Program-made: the position numbers and the translations under genes | Assembly (NCBI RefSeq): GCF_004027225.2 | Contig: NC_044296.2 | Coordinates: 4,136,796-4,200,795 of the forward strand | DNA from: Strigops habroptila | Taxonomy: Eukaryota; Chordata; Aves; Psittaciformes; Psittacidae | DNA: 64,000 nucleotides | Reading direction: 5' to 3' | Part shown: in pieces, positions 38,850 through 52,200 of the stretch | Numbering within the stretch: position 1 is the first letter of the stretch | Layout: every line of letters begins with the position of its first letter | Notes under the pieces: model-generated | Databases searched by the model: none | The model's input: the letters and a program-made list of their open reading frames with translations, nothing else | Told to the model about the DNA's origin: nothing

Positions 38850-40200
38850 AGGCAGGCTCCGCTCTTGCCGCCGTTCAAAGCCCGGACTCCGTTCACCCAG
38901 GAGCGCCACCACGCTCCCTTCCCGCGCACCGCCGAGAGGGGCCCGCGGAGGCGCTGACGGGCGCGGAGCTCCGCACACGGGCACCGCCGCTCGCCTGGGC
39001 CCGTCCGCTCCCCCACAGCGCGGCCCCCGCTGCCGCCGCGCACGTCCGGCCGCCCTTCCCCGGCCACTGCGCAGGCGCCCCCCGCAGCGCCGCACTGAGC
39101 AGGCGCGGTCCGTGCCCGCCGGTGCGTGCGGCGGGGCGTCAGGGGCGCGCCGTGCGTTACGGCGTCGGGCGTATCCCAGGGTGCCCTGCGCGGGGCTGGC
39201 TCCTGCCCACAGTTGAGTTCGGCCCCGAGCGGAGCAGTCGGGCCCGGACCGGTCGCACCGTCGCGGCCTCTCCCCGCGCCGCCGCCGCCTCCCCCCACCC
39301 CCCGCCTCGCGGGGAGCGAACATGCGACTCCGGCTCCCTGAGGAGGCCGCCGCCGGCGAGTGAGGAGCCGCCGCCCCGGCCCGGCCTGGCCCCGCCGCCC
39401 GCCCGCCCCGGCCGCAGCCGCCCCGCTTCGCCCAGGCAATGACAGCGGCTCCGGCCCCCTCCCCGCAGCAGATCAGGGACCGGCTGCTGCAGGCCATCGA
39501 CCCGCAGAGCAACGTGAGTACAGACCGCCGGGCCCCGGGGCTCCCGTACCGGTAGCGCGGGGACGCCGCCGCCGCAGCCCCCCCCTCCCCCTCCCCAACC
39601 GCCGCCCGGGGCTCCCGCCCCGCCGCCCCCCGCCGCTGTATGAGAGGCCGCCAGGGCCGCACGTCCGCCGTCACCGCCTCGCCTCCCGCCGGGACCGCGG
39701 CCGGCGCTTCCCCGGGCACCGGAAGCCTCCGCTGCGGGCGGTAGCGGGGAGCTCCCCGGAGCCCAGCCCGCCCAGGGTTCTGCTGCCAGTGGCTCCTCGC
39801 CGCCCGCACCCGCCCGAACAGGGCACCGCGGGGGCTGCCCCGGTGGTGGCACCGGAGGCCGCTTCCGTCCTCCCCGGCAGCCGCGTCCGCCCGCCGCCGC
39901 GCCGCCTCCCGCCGCCGCACGCCACCCCCCGGGGCCCGGCCGGCGCTGCCCGGCCATGCGGCGTGCGGCCCGGCGGCCTCCCGACGCCAGGCCGCGGCTC
40001 GGGCGCGGCCTGCAGGGGGCTCTGGGCCGGGCTCCTCTGCGGCTCTCCGGGACCTTCCGGGGCGCCCACCTGTTCCGCGGCGGGGCCGTGGGGCGCCCCG
40101 GGGCCGCCGGGAGGGCTTCGGCGGTGGCTTCGGGTCTCTGGAGCTGCTCCAGCACCGAGCAGCCTCGGTCTTCGCTTTTATCCTTCCCTGCAGCACGGTA
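38850..40200 (+). promoter_or_regulatory. CpG-island promoter of MED26
   Basis: A dense GC/CpG block of about 1.3 kb covers the MED26 first exon and the start of intron 1. No TATA box is visible before the start codon at 39439. Long open frames on both strands here (up to 466 codons) are a by-product of high GC. Confidence 0.75.
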
Positions 40201-43200
40201 AGGAGCTTATCTGCTCCTCCTGGGATGCAGTGTGAGCGCAGAAGTCGGCGTCTGTTTTACCTGTAAGTGGCCTTAACGTGTGAGGGGCGCTTATCCAACT
40301 ATCATTGCTCCTTGTGAAGGTTTTTTGGTGCATTAAAGCCGTTCTCCACTTAAGCGTTTATTACTGGGAGAGGACTGCAGAGCCTGCAGTCCGTCAGACT
40401 TTCGAATGTTAGGTCAGTAGTCACTAGAGCAGGATGCAAAGGTGGGTTTGTCTTGGCTAGCTGCAGTTTGTGGGGGCAGCTACGGGTGAATGTGCACATG
40501 TACCTCTGTGTGTGTGTTATTCCAGGAGGCTGGGTATGTGAAATGGTGGTTTTGGCCTATGAAAGTCATACCTACTTCTGCCTGAAAACTGGGGGGTTTG
40601 TTTACTCTGAGTTCTCTTTTGGTGGCTGCACATCTTTCACTGTACGTTAGACCGAGTGTCCGCCTGCTTTAATAAAATTCACACAGCTCCATGGGGTTTT
40701 TTAAGTTCAAAACTGTCATCAGCAATAGTTACCCTAATGCTGGTGTTACTCTCTAAAACTCTGTGGCTATGCAGAATTAAGCAGCCAGGAGAAGTGGCTT
40801 TTGTGATGGATGCTTTTCCCTTTCTCCATAAGTTCATGCTCTGTTACTCTGTGAAGGTGCTTGCACCTTGGTTGTGATGAGAAGGGTCAGAAATAGTGAG
40901 GCAGCTGTCTGCAAGGGGAGGTTGGAGCATCAGCCAGGAGCTGTGCTGAACTTCCCAGCAGGTCAGTAGCCCCGTAAGCTTAGGAGTAATGTATGTTAAA
41001 TTATAATTCTACATACTTGATACTTATCCAGGGCAATAATTGGTGGCAGAAAAATCAGCCCATTGTTTAGAAACGCCTGTAGGCAGGGGGCTGTCTTCCA
41101 TTTTAACCTTTTCTTCGAAGGAGAGCAGAGGTGGTGTAGTGGAAATTCATTGTGCAGGCCTGGGTCTCTTGCTTTTTTTCTCCAAAGCATGTAGAATACG
41201 TGGTAAGCCTTCAACCAAACTCCCCACCATGCTGCTTTTCCGAAAGGAATTAAAACGTATGTTTTGAACATGCTTAAAAGGCGATTCTGAATTTAATCAC
41301 ACTTGGGCAGCAGCATAAAAGTATAAGAAACTGTTCTGATATTTTCCTGCAGGAAGAAGTCATTGCAGCTATGAGCTGCTGCGCTTGTGGTTACCCATGG
41401 AAGAGTGGCTGCTTGCTTCTGGCTTTTAGAATCTTCTCCTAAAAGAAGTGGTTGCATTCAAAGTTAAGAGTCTTTATCATTGGGATTGACTTCCTTGCTT
41501 ACCAGGGAAGTCGAGCTTTGAGGCCTGGATTTCATTCAGGCTTTTCAGCCTAACTCTTAGCGCGTGTATGTCCGTGTTTCTGGAGAGGGTGAAAACTGCA
41601 CTGATACTGTCAGGCATGCAAAAACCAGTCCAGTTCTGTGGGGCTGAGGAGATGGTTCTTTATAGTGCTTTGCTGTGGGATCTGTTTTGAGTCGAACTGG
41701 TCAAAATCCTTTTCTCCCCAAGTTCTAGGGCCCTGCTTGCTTTGAGAAATCACCTTCTGTGATTGCTCATCTTTATCTGCTACATGAAGCCGTGCCGACT
41801 CAGGAGCAATGTTTTAATTGTACACACACATTTAGCACTTGAGAGCTCTTCTAGTAATTGCTGCAGAATATATTTATAACTTAGTTTCTCACTCTTAGTT
41901 CAGAATTTGCATGGGTAACCTCTATTTCTAAGGAGACCTATAAGAAATAAGCTATTTTTGGACAAATTACATCATCTTGGAAGCCACCCGGGATGTCTGG
42001 TGTTATGTCTTCATTTATTCAGCCTTTTCCCCTTGAAAAACCATTTGGACAAGCTACTTCTGCTCCATGATTTAAACACTGAGGATCAACATCGACTTCC
42101 TTCCATTGCTCGTGTGTTACTGAGAATGTACCGAGACTCACGCTGGAGGAAAGTGGGAGTTCAGTGGTGGCACCACTGCGACGAGTGATGTGGATTTCTG
42201 GCAGGAAAATCCTTCTCCTGGAAGAACCATGTAGAAACAGTGACTGAAGAAGAGTGTCCGAAACCTTTATTGTAGCAGTTGTGAGGTCTATGTGGGGAGA
42301 TATTCCTTGGTTCAGGTAGAAGCAACGCTTTTCTTGTCAGACTCAGCGTGCTGAGAAACCACCTCTTCCACTGAGCAGAAGAACACCTTTGCCTCGTTAA
42401 ATTGGGCTCTTCAGGGAATTTATTACCTGATGTCAGGACTAATGAGATCTCTTAGTTTTTGCTCTGTGGGAAAGCCTGTTGTTTCCTACTGGCTGTTAGA
42501 ATTGTGCTTGCAATTAAATGGTTCCTCATCCTGAATATGTAGCAATCTTTTCCCCATTTTGAAGATTAGACAATAATTTACTGCTTTGCCATTAATGGCT
42601 CTCTGCGATGCAAACCCAGCTTTGGTTTGAGTAACAACCGACTGTATGCTCACCATGTGGTTGGAGCTGATTGTAAATCAGGCTGCTGTTCACTCAGTAT
42701 CTCAGTTGGTTTTGCTGCTCAGGCCTTGAGGAGAGGTCTGTGAGACATTATTAATAATAAATCAGTCCTTGGGTTTGTAATTGGGTGATCTTTAAGGTCC
42801 CTTCCACCCCAAACCATTCTATGGTTCTACGTAGTACATTGGCCTGGAGTGGTCTTGCAGTTGATGCACGGTTTGCCTACTTAAAGATGCTTCCACAACT
42901 GTTTTCTGTATTGATTGCTTTACCAACATTTAGAAACAAAAGCCTCCATCATCATGGATAAATACACCTTCTAGAAGTGAGTTTGCTTCAGGGGGTTGTT
43001 GGTGATTTCTTGGATGCAGGGAAGTGTTATGTGTGGGCAAAAGTAGACTAGGAATGGCTTTTGCTTTAGCCTTATCCTTTTCTGTGCGGCCTTAATAAGC
43101 TTACTGGTTTTGAGGAAGCTGCAGTGTGCAGAGAGGCTGGAACCTGTTGTATCTCTCACTGGTTTTGTTCATTTCCTTATTGTAGCTTGGTTTTGTTTCG

Positions 43201-46200
43201 AGTAGTATTGTAGTTTGTGCATGGGGGCAGTGGATTGTGCTTCAGGTGTGTGGGGAAATGTAAGGGGGGGTTGTGGCATTCCCTAATGTGTAGGGTCTGA
43301 AGCATCATTACTGTGTCAGTTTAGGGTTCTGGATAAAGGTTTGGGTCTGATGTAGTCAGTCTCATTGTGTTCAGTTTCTTCTTCATGTCAAATAACCTTA
43401 CCCAAGGAGGACTGCTTTTTTGATGCTCTATATTGTAATCAGCTGGGTTCTCTTGGAGCCACTTTCCTGAGGGTGGTGGTGGGGTTGGTTTCTTGGCTTT
43501 GCTGCTTTCCTGTCCACCTCTTTCCAAAGTAGCCTTTGGGGGTTGTTTTTGCTTGGTGGAAATCCATTCAAGCAGTGCCTGTGATGCTTCATAGGCGCAG
43601 ACATTGAGTTTAACTGGTCTGACTGTCAGGTTCAGTGCCTGTCTAGTCCTGGTCAGTTTGGGGTTGGTGATAATACAGCCTATTACTTTTTGAGAGGTTT
43701 TCTTTTTTGGTTAAAAGCTTCTCATTTGCACAGTGCCCTCTCGTTTGCAGTAGCTGGACCATGAGAAAGTGTGAGGCTGCTGAGACAAAATCAGAGCAAA
43801 CAAAAGTAGCAAGAGTTTGCATTGAGGGGTCAAAGCAAGGGGAATGCCAAATTGCCTTTCTATTGTTAATTCCTTGAAACTCCACAGGTTGCAGTGGTGA
43901 TGGCAGTAGTCATTTGCTCTGGAGCTGTAATTTGAGTGTTTGTTTCAGCAGCAGCGACAATTTAAATAACACCCACTTCTGATTCCTGCTACACACCCAT
44001 TTTATGCGTGTGGTGCAGCTGTTTGCAGGATCATGTGGTGAACTGAACTGGGGAATTGATCAGAGTTTAAGAAAGAAAAGGCAATATGTATTCTTTTAAT
44101 GTAGCTCAATTACCTGATAAAACTTCTGTGGTGCATCACAGATAGTAATGGCACAAGTGTGGCAGCAGAACTGGGTATTAAGTGTTTAAGTATGGAAGCT
44201 GCTTGCTTCCTTGTGCTTCCCTACTGCCTTGGGACCCGATAGGAGAGAGGTGAGTGTTACCTGGAGGAGTTAACTGTGCTTGTCTGAGGTGAGAGTGGAT
44301 ACTTCATGGTCCAGCTGCACTTGTAGAGGCTTTATTGTCACGGACCCTTGTGTGTGGTTCACAGATGTCTGGAATTATCTCCTATGTTCGTCATGATGCA
44401 GTAATGGAGGGCCTTGGCATGTGTTCCTGGGGTAAATGCTGGGAAACTTCTTTATGGATAGCTCCTGAGTAGTAACTGATGAGTGAGCTTTGCAGCTGAA
44501 GAGTAAACCACCTCACACTGTGTGGCTGATGCTCCGGATAATCAAAAATGGAATTGGTTTGGCTCCAGCCAGCGTCGAGAAGTCCAGGCCTAGGAGAGAA
44601 ACTCCAATTTGTCTTTCCTGTGGGTTTCGTACAGGGGGTTGAGGGTGAGCCTAAGCTGTTGGTGTTGCCTCTCTAGGGTTTTTGGTATAACAAAACACAC
44701 AACAGCGCTGTCATTCTGGCACCTTTGGCTCTTCATCTAAGCAGTTTTAGAGCAGCTTTTTCTCCCGGTATCCTGTGAGGGGACATCCCTTCCCAGTTTC
44801 TTCAAGGAGCAGCTGCAGTTGACAAGTTATCTTTCTTCAGCAACCATGGAAGTTTCAGGATAGGGAAAGAGCAATCGATTCTGCCTGCTGTGGAAATATA
44901 ATGTTAAGTAAGAAGCACTTCTTTTAAGGCATAGATACTCCAATATGTTAGATTTGGGCTTAAAGTGAATGTCAGTATAGTTTTTATAAATTAAAGCCCT
45001 CATGTCTGTTTTGGCTGATAAGGCTGTGCTCCTATCTCAGCTCACCCATTTTGTGCTTGGCGATAACTTCAAATAAACTTTCTTGGGTAGTAAATATGGT
45101 GTAAATAAGGCATGTTGTGGCCCCTCTTACACATTTGGTCTTTAAAGAAATATTTAAGGTAAAGGTAAGTGATCACGTTCAGGTTAATGTAAATGTAGGT
45201 TGGGTTATTCAGTGTTCTTATAAATGAATTATTCTTTCTGCAGGTAATTCATGTTCTCAGTGTTTGGAACAATATTTAAGTACTAGCAAATTGCTTTAAT
45301 TTGAGGTGCAATCTGCTAAACTTAACAGTGTGCCAGTGTTTTCTGGAGTGTGGCTCTCATGGGGCAGTGTGACTATTAATATCAAAGGGTACATTTTTTA
45401 GCATGTCCAACAGTCGGTGGTAGAAATTTCTCCTGAGGACTCACTGGAAGTAAACCGCAATTAGTTCTGTTTTACTGAACGAAGCTTCAAAAGGTTTTCT
45501 AACGTAGCAGTTGGGGAGGAGAGGAATCCTACGTCCAAGTCTGTCTGTAGTATTCAGCAACATACTCAACTGGGTGTATTTTGAAACTTTGTGCTGTGAA
45601 GATGACTGCAGAGGTGGAAGTCTTGTCTAAGAGTGACAGCCAGCACTTTTGTGGAGCTGCTTTCTCGCATGCTGTTTTCATGTAGCATCAGCTCGCAGAG
45701 TATCACGATTATACTACAGGTCTGAATGGATTGATTTGTTTAAGGAGCATAGAACTGAAGGTAGAGGAGCATGTTTTTTGCCAGGGTAGTGCTGCACTTT
45801 CATAACTTGTCTTCAGAGAACAAACTTTCAGCACATCTACAAGCAGTGCTGAGCTGCTGTAACTGGAGCTGTCACTTAAGCGGAGCATTTTGTGCTGGCA
45901 GCATGGTCAGTAGGAACACGCTTTGTGCTGTGTAAGTTAATTGCATGAGGAGGAATTTATGTCTGTAGAGATGTTATCGTCCTGAAAATTCCAGAAAAAA
46001 TTATATCTCGATGTTATAGTTTATCTTTGGAGAAACTACAGTTGATTTTTGAATAGAGTTGAGCACAGTGAGATCGAAGAGAAGACGCAAGAGGTGACGT
46101 TGCAGATATATATGTAAAAGTGGGGTGCCTGCAGCCTGTGTGCTCGTGGGCTGCACGCACCCCTGACGAACCTGACTGCATCATGAAAACTTGGTCTCTG

Positions 46201-49200
46201 TTGTCAGTAAGAGTTTCACTCTATCAAAATATGAGCTGTTGGGTTTTGACTTTGGATAGTATTTTCTTTGCTAGACTGGGCTTAAGTGTCACTGGGGCTT
46301 TTTTAAGTGGAAATCATGAAGTTTTTTGCTACAAAGTTAAAAATAATTAGCACCAGGCTGCAGCTTTCCCCAATGTCCTGTGTTTAAATATAAATAAAAT
46401 GCTAATGGGGTACTGGGTTCTTTTGTCCTGTCATTGACATTGGGCAATTGGTTTTGAGTGGAGCTGCTCCTGAAGTAAAGTAGCCCTCCAACTTGTGAGC
46501 CTGGAGTTGAAAGGTGGCGCGATGAAAGGTGCTGTGCTTACTGTCCTCTGCGGGAAGAGTTCTTTTTTCTTTTTCCTAGTCAAAGGTAGCAAAGGCGTTT
46601 TGTTTCCAAGTAGCTGCTAATGATTGGAATGGCCGAGCATTCTCGACTGATTGTCGAATGGGGGGGTCATCGCTTTCCACAGGTTGTATTCTCCTGAGGA
46701 CCTGCACAGTCTGCAGGGAATGGAGGGATTTGAAAGCGGGTGACCGGCAGCAGCAATTTACCTAGAATTTGGTGAGCAACAATTCTAGGGGATGGGTAAA
46801 GTGATTTAACTTTCTTTTGCATATCCATAACACATCTCTATGGTAGGTGCTGATGGAAATTCTGTGTTAGTAACTGCTGCTGGAAGGATGCAGTGACTTC
46901 TCTCCAAAGTTGGCATGTAAAACTTTCCCAGTTTGGAAGACTCTTTTTGTCAGGTTTTGGGAACAAGTGTGCCATGCTGAAATTCTCATGAGCAGCCATG
47001 CAAGCATATTGCACTTGAGTGTGGTGAAGGAATACATTCCATCATGCAGGATATTCATCAGGCTCTTGCCTCAGTCTCCTTTAGTGTTTAGGGAACCAGC
47101 TGAGAAGCTTCCCTAGCATTTTGGGGAAAAGTTGGCCTGCTGCATTTAAAAGTCACCGATTTATCACCAACACAGTGACTGATGGTTTTATATTTTAAGA
47201 GAAGAGTAAAAACTCTTCATTGTGGTGACATTAGTAGGGCTTTTCTGTATTACATTCAGCTATCAACTGCTCTGTCTTAACAGCTCTGGGTAGATACTGA
47301 TGATGGGTAACATAATATTTAAGAACTTCAGCGAGCTCTTGATCCTTTGGAGCCACTCTCATCAGGTCCTTCAATGCGTGTTGCATAATTTTAAATCTCC
47401 GCTAGTTCTCTGGAGTGCATTAAGATTAAGCAGGTGATTGCAGAATGATTCTGTCCAGGTGATTACTTTAAGGGTCATTCTCCTAATCTAGTTTGGTGTC
47501 TGACTTTGCTCTTACCATAACACCGGTAGATAAAAGCAGTGAGTTCTTCCGGGGAAGCGGAGAGCTGGGACTTGCCTCTTGTGCATTAACTCCCAGTGTT
47601 GGCTTTTCACTTCCCTGAAGAACTGTAGAAGTACAGACTTCTGGCTGAATGAGTAGAAGTTTCCTTACCATAGAAAGCACCAAGATCATGATAAATCAGA
47701 AGGGCTGCATTTTAGGGCTGAATTTTCTGTATTCTGCCAGAATAGTCAGCAAACTCTGTTTCTCTCTTGGTGAAGTAGGACCAGTTGTTCCTCTGACTTT
47801 GATTGCAGAGCAACCTCCTTTTATGGCTCTTTAAATTTTTAAGCAATAATTTTGCACTTCAGTTCATGGCTTACACTAAATAGTAACTACCAAGATTCAA
47901 CTGGCTAAAGTTTCTGGAGAGGTGGAAGAGGAGGAAAAACTGTTTCATGTGTACAGTGAAACTGTATCGTGGTTGGATGTCCTGAGGACCAGCGTAGTGT
48001 TTGGGGTTTTAGGGCTTGTGTGTTAGCAGTGTGTTCTATAGGTGTTATTTATTGTGCTGACGTGTGTAGCATTTGCTGCACCCAGGGGTGGACGTGTTGC
48101 AGTATCTCCTACTCTTTGCTTGTGCAGCTCAACGTTTGATGAGTCTGGTTCTGTAAGATGTGCTACGTTGTTCCGCTGAATGCTAAACCCACTTGTAGCT
48201 GGCAGCGTGACCAGTAGTATTTGTACAGAAGGCAATGGGTGTATCAGGCTGGGTCAAACCACAGTGTCTGTGGTCGTTCTGGGTTTGTTATGCTTTGTTT
48301 TGGCAGGCACATGCTGGTTTAGAAACGTGCTCAGGTGTTGGGATGTAGAAGGGGTAGGCATGAGGTGGTTGAATGGTGATAGAAGTGAGTGCAGAGCCTG
48401 AGCAGTGATGAGCCACCTGGGAAGGCCGGGATAGCCTCGGGCAATTCTTCTGGAATCGTGGTCCCTCAGGGCTGTTGAGCCTGCCAGAGAGGCCTCGGGT
48501 TTGGAAGTGTTGAATTTTGCATGTCCTTTGTAATACAAACTCCTTCAGCTAATTCCCTGCGTGTATTTCTGAGAGGGCAGAATTTAGAATTGCTATTTTG
48601 AGTCCAGTTTGGGCTAGAGGGAAGGGGGTGTTCTGGTGTGTTTCGGCTGCTTGCTTGGTACCTGTTCCCTGGCTGTGACTGATGGGGGTGAGTGGCTGGA
48701 AGGGGCTTCATGGAGCTACGAGGTCCATTGCCATCACTGCAGTAGCATCACCTGCGTAAAGCAACTCCTTCCAGGCTTGTCTAATCTGTTCTTAAACCTC
48801 AGTAGTGGCTGTGGAAGCTATTTGACAGCTTATTTGAGTGCACTGGTAGTGCTCTGTCTATTCCTTATACGTAATCAGTTTTTGTCTTGTTGCAGATTAG
48901 GTTAGTGAGTATGAAAAAGGTTGATCACCATTTTCTTTATTATGACTAATAACACAGGAAGTCTTATTTCAAGCTTTATGTGTCTCCTCCCTATTTTTTT
49001 TTTCAATACTGTGTGAATTGAGTACTTAAACATTTTCTTACTCACCATATTTTCAAACCCTCCCATCACTGCTCCCTTCTGAGCTCTTTGTATACATTCT
49101 CTAGAACTGTGGCACCTCGAGATGATCATGTAATTCCAGCTGTATTTGATTCCTCTACCATTCCTTAGCAGTGTGGTGTTGGGTGAAAAACACTAAAATT

Positions 49201-52200
49201 GCTACAGTATGTGGTGGTAGATACCATTGAGACTGTGTTCTGCCAGGCTTTGGGGCCTGAAGTACCCAGCTCTCTTCTTCCTGTATTCCCTTGTCTTGAA
49301 TTTGTGCCACACACATCTTCCCAATTTAATAGTATTTCACTTCCACTGCTGGGCTTTTTAAATCTGCCTAATAAATTTGATCCCCAAAAAAGTTTTTCCC
49401 AGCTTTATGATCTTGTGGGTTGTTTTAGGGGTGGTTTTCTTGCAGGGGCTGGAAAAAGAAATGTGTGGGGCCATGTTTCAGTGAGTCTTCCGTGTTTCAT
49501 ATTTAACTGAGGGGTAGGCACTAAAGGTACGATTCTTATGGTGTTATACAAAATGATTAGCAAATGTTGAAGTTGACAATTATTCCTCTCTGTAGTAACA
49601 AGAATGCCCTCTGAGTGTTGGCTAATAAATATGGAGAAAAGAGTTACACTGTCAACTTTATTCTATTTGCCTTCAAGACCCCTTCCTGGAGAGCAGGAAG
49701 GCATTCCCCAGTGTGCCATTGCTGCTCTGGGTGCGCATCTTGCCTCCATAATCTGTATTTTACTACCTCTTATCTTCTAAAGACTTCACCAATGGGTACT
49801 ACTTGTGTCGGGTGGTTTCTCCTGCCTTGCCAAAGAGTGGTGTGTTTTCCTGCTGTGCCAGGGGCTTAGCCATGTCCTTTGGAATGGACCACGTAGAGAA
49901 GAGCTGAAGTGCTGATGGCACTTACCAACTGCTGCGTATTTGCATCTTGAGGCTGTTTGTGACTGCTGGGGTAAAATGTGTTCTCTGCTGGCAGACTTCT
50001 CGTAATCTTTTGGCTGTTCTGGTGTCTCTGCACCTCACTGATGTGTGTTACCTACTGCCAACACTTCACGGAGGGCTGAACTGTTGTCTCACTCAAGGGG
50101 AATATTTCAGGTCTCCCCATTTCTTCGCACTGCGGTATTTTGCTTAAGTCTGACCTTACTCTTGTTTGATGATCCTGGCTTTGTAAAGTACATATGGGAA
50201 GGTATTTGGATGATGTTATCTTACTGTTAAATAAAGTTTAAGTATAAATAAAACATATGCAGATTGTTGTGACTCCTTAGATGTGGAAACTTTAAATGCA
50301 GAGTTAGGGGTACGTGCTTGCTGTGACTGGCCGCCACCTTGCCTGTGGTAGTCAAGGAGTATTTCTTCTACCTGTTGTTTTGCAGCACAAATTTCTGATC
50401 AGTTTCCAAAGCATGGACTCCAGATGAATGTCTCTGTCATCGAAGACACTCTCAGTGGATGGATGACTTTGAACCCAAATAATTGATTCCTTCATGTTTT
50501 AAATATCTGCTTTACTAAATGCTATTAGATAACTCACCTCTTTTAAGACTAACTTTTGTGTACTGGTGAATATTTGAACTCCACTTAGAAAACTGACTTT
50601 CAAACCTTTTCAATAATTATGAACAAAGTAGTGCATGGTCATCTTTTTGGCATGTCGTTTCTGTGAATAGCATCTCGTGTACCCTATCTTTAGACAACAT
50701 CATGTCACATTGTGGGGAGGGGAAACTGTTAATAGATCAGTTGCAAGGGAACTGAACTAAATACCAGCAGGTTGTAACCTGAATTCTAACTTTGTGTGTT
50801 TAGTCTGTATCTCTGCAAAAATGACATTGTGATTTACTGTTCATGAGACGTATTGTTAGTGTCTGGTATCTGAAGCATCCTATGTGAAGTGCTAAATAAA
50901 CATTGTGCTGCTGTATTTCCACTGCTGCATTTAAATAAAGCCTACTATGAATAGCAACTTTTCTCCTCATACTTCTTATTCCAATTTTTGGATTATTATG
51001 CAATGAAGCAGCTTTTGTACAAATACAGTGCTGGGGGCAAGATGTGACACTGTTTAGATACCCCAGCCTGGGGCAGGAATTGGTGCCTTCAGTGCAGGTC
51101 ATCACTGCTTTGGGGAAGATAAATGTGAGTGGATGACATTGCTCACAGTGCTGTTGCTCTGCCTCCTTCTGAATCAGCTCTGCCTTCCTGGCAGTTCCAG
51201 CAATACTGACCTTGAACCTGGGATTTTCCTGTGCTACCTAAGGATACCATTCTGTGATCTACGTGGCCCATAGATATATGACAGTTTTTATAACTACCCA
51301 ATAAAATGCTGTTGTCCCTAGGAGCAGGGGAAGACAATAAAAAATGATACAAATGTGACCTTCTGTATAGACCATGCTGCATTCCTGATCTTGCCAACAG
51401 AAAACACCCAACTTGGCAATCGAGGTTTGGATTTGTATCTGTAGAAAAGAGAGATCTGGTCAGTCTTCCATGGTGGGTGCACTTCTCTGCTTTCTTTGGG
51501 AAACTCGATACTACAGGTGGGAAAATGTTACAGAAGTACTTTGGAACTAGCAAAATATTGAGCATTTAATATATTCTGAGGAGGTCGAAGTGTGCTGACA
51601 GATCTCTCAAAGGCAGTGTCTTCTGATCTAGCTCTATAATCTCTTTCAAAATGCCTACAATGGAGTCAGCCTGATTATTCTAACCTGTGGTTTTGGGAGG
51701 ACAGTAGTGTTACACTTTAGACAAGTTTCTATGATTAGGGACTGTAGACATATTAGGCCAAGTTTAATCACTCTTTCCAGGTACTAATGTGACCCATATG
51801 GATGATGATCCTGTGTCAACAGATGCCTTTTAGCGCTGTTCTGTGAACTTGATGCAAGTGATTAAAAAGAGCCTTTCTAGCCAGATTTCTGGCTGTATCA
51901 GCAGTTTCTCTGCAATTTCTTTTGTAATTGTGCACCTAGTGCTCAGGTTTTCAAGTTAGAGGGAAGTAGCTTCTCCTGCTCCGGGCCTGTGCAATGCTCC
52001 ACATCGTCTGTGCTACCTCCGATCTGGTTTGTCATCTGTCGCGGTCTAGTCACACATGCAGAGATCTTCAGAAACATCCCTATGAAACATCAAAAAACCA
52101 ACCAAGAAATCAAAATTGCTTTATTCAAACGACTGCGATTGAGTGTCTGTACCAGTTGTTTCTGAGGTAGCAGTGGGGTGAGATGCAGGTTGCCCTGTGC

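Noticed and set aside
38796-40196. 466-codon minus-strand open frame across the MED26 CpG island
   Set aside because: Arg/Gly/Ala/Pro composition is what any frame gives in such CpG-rich DNA; it overlaps the true MED26 exon 1 on the other strand.
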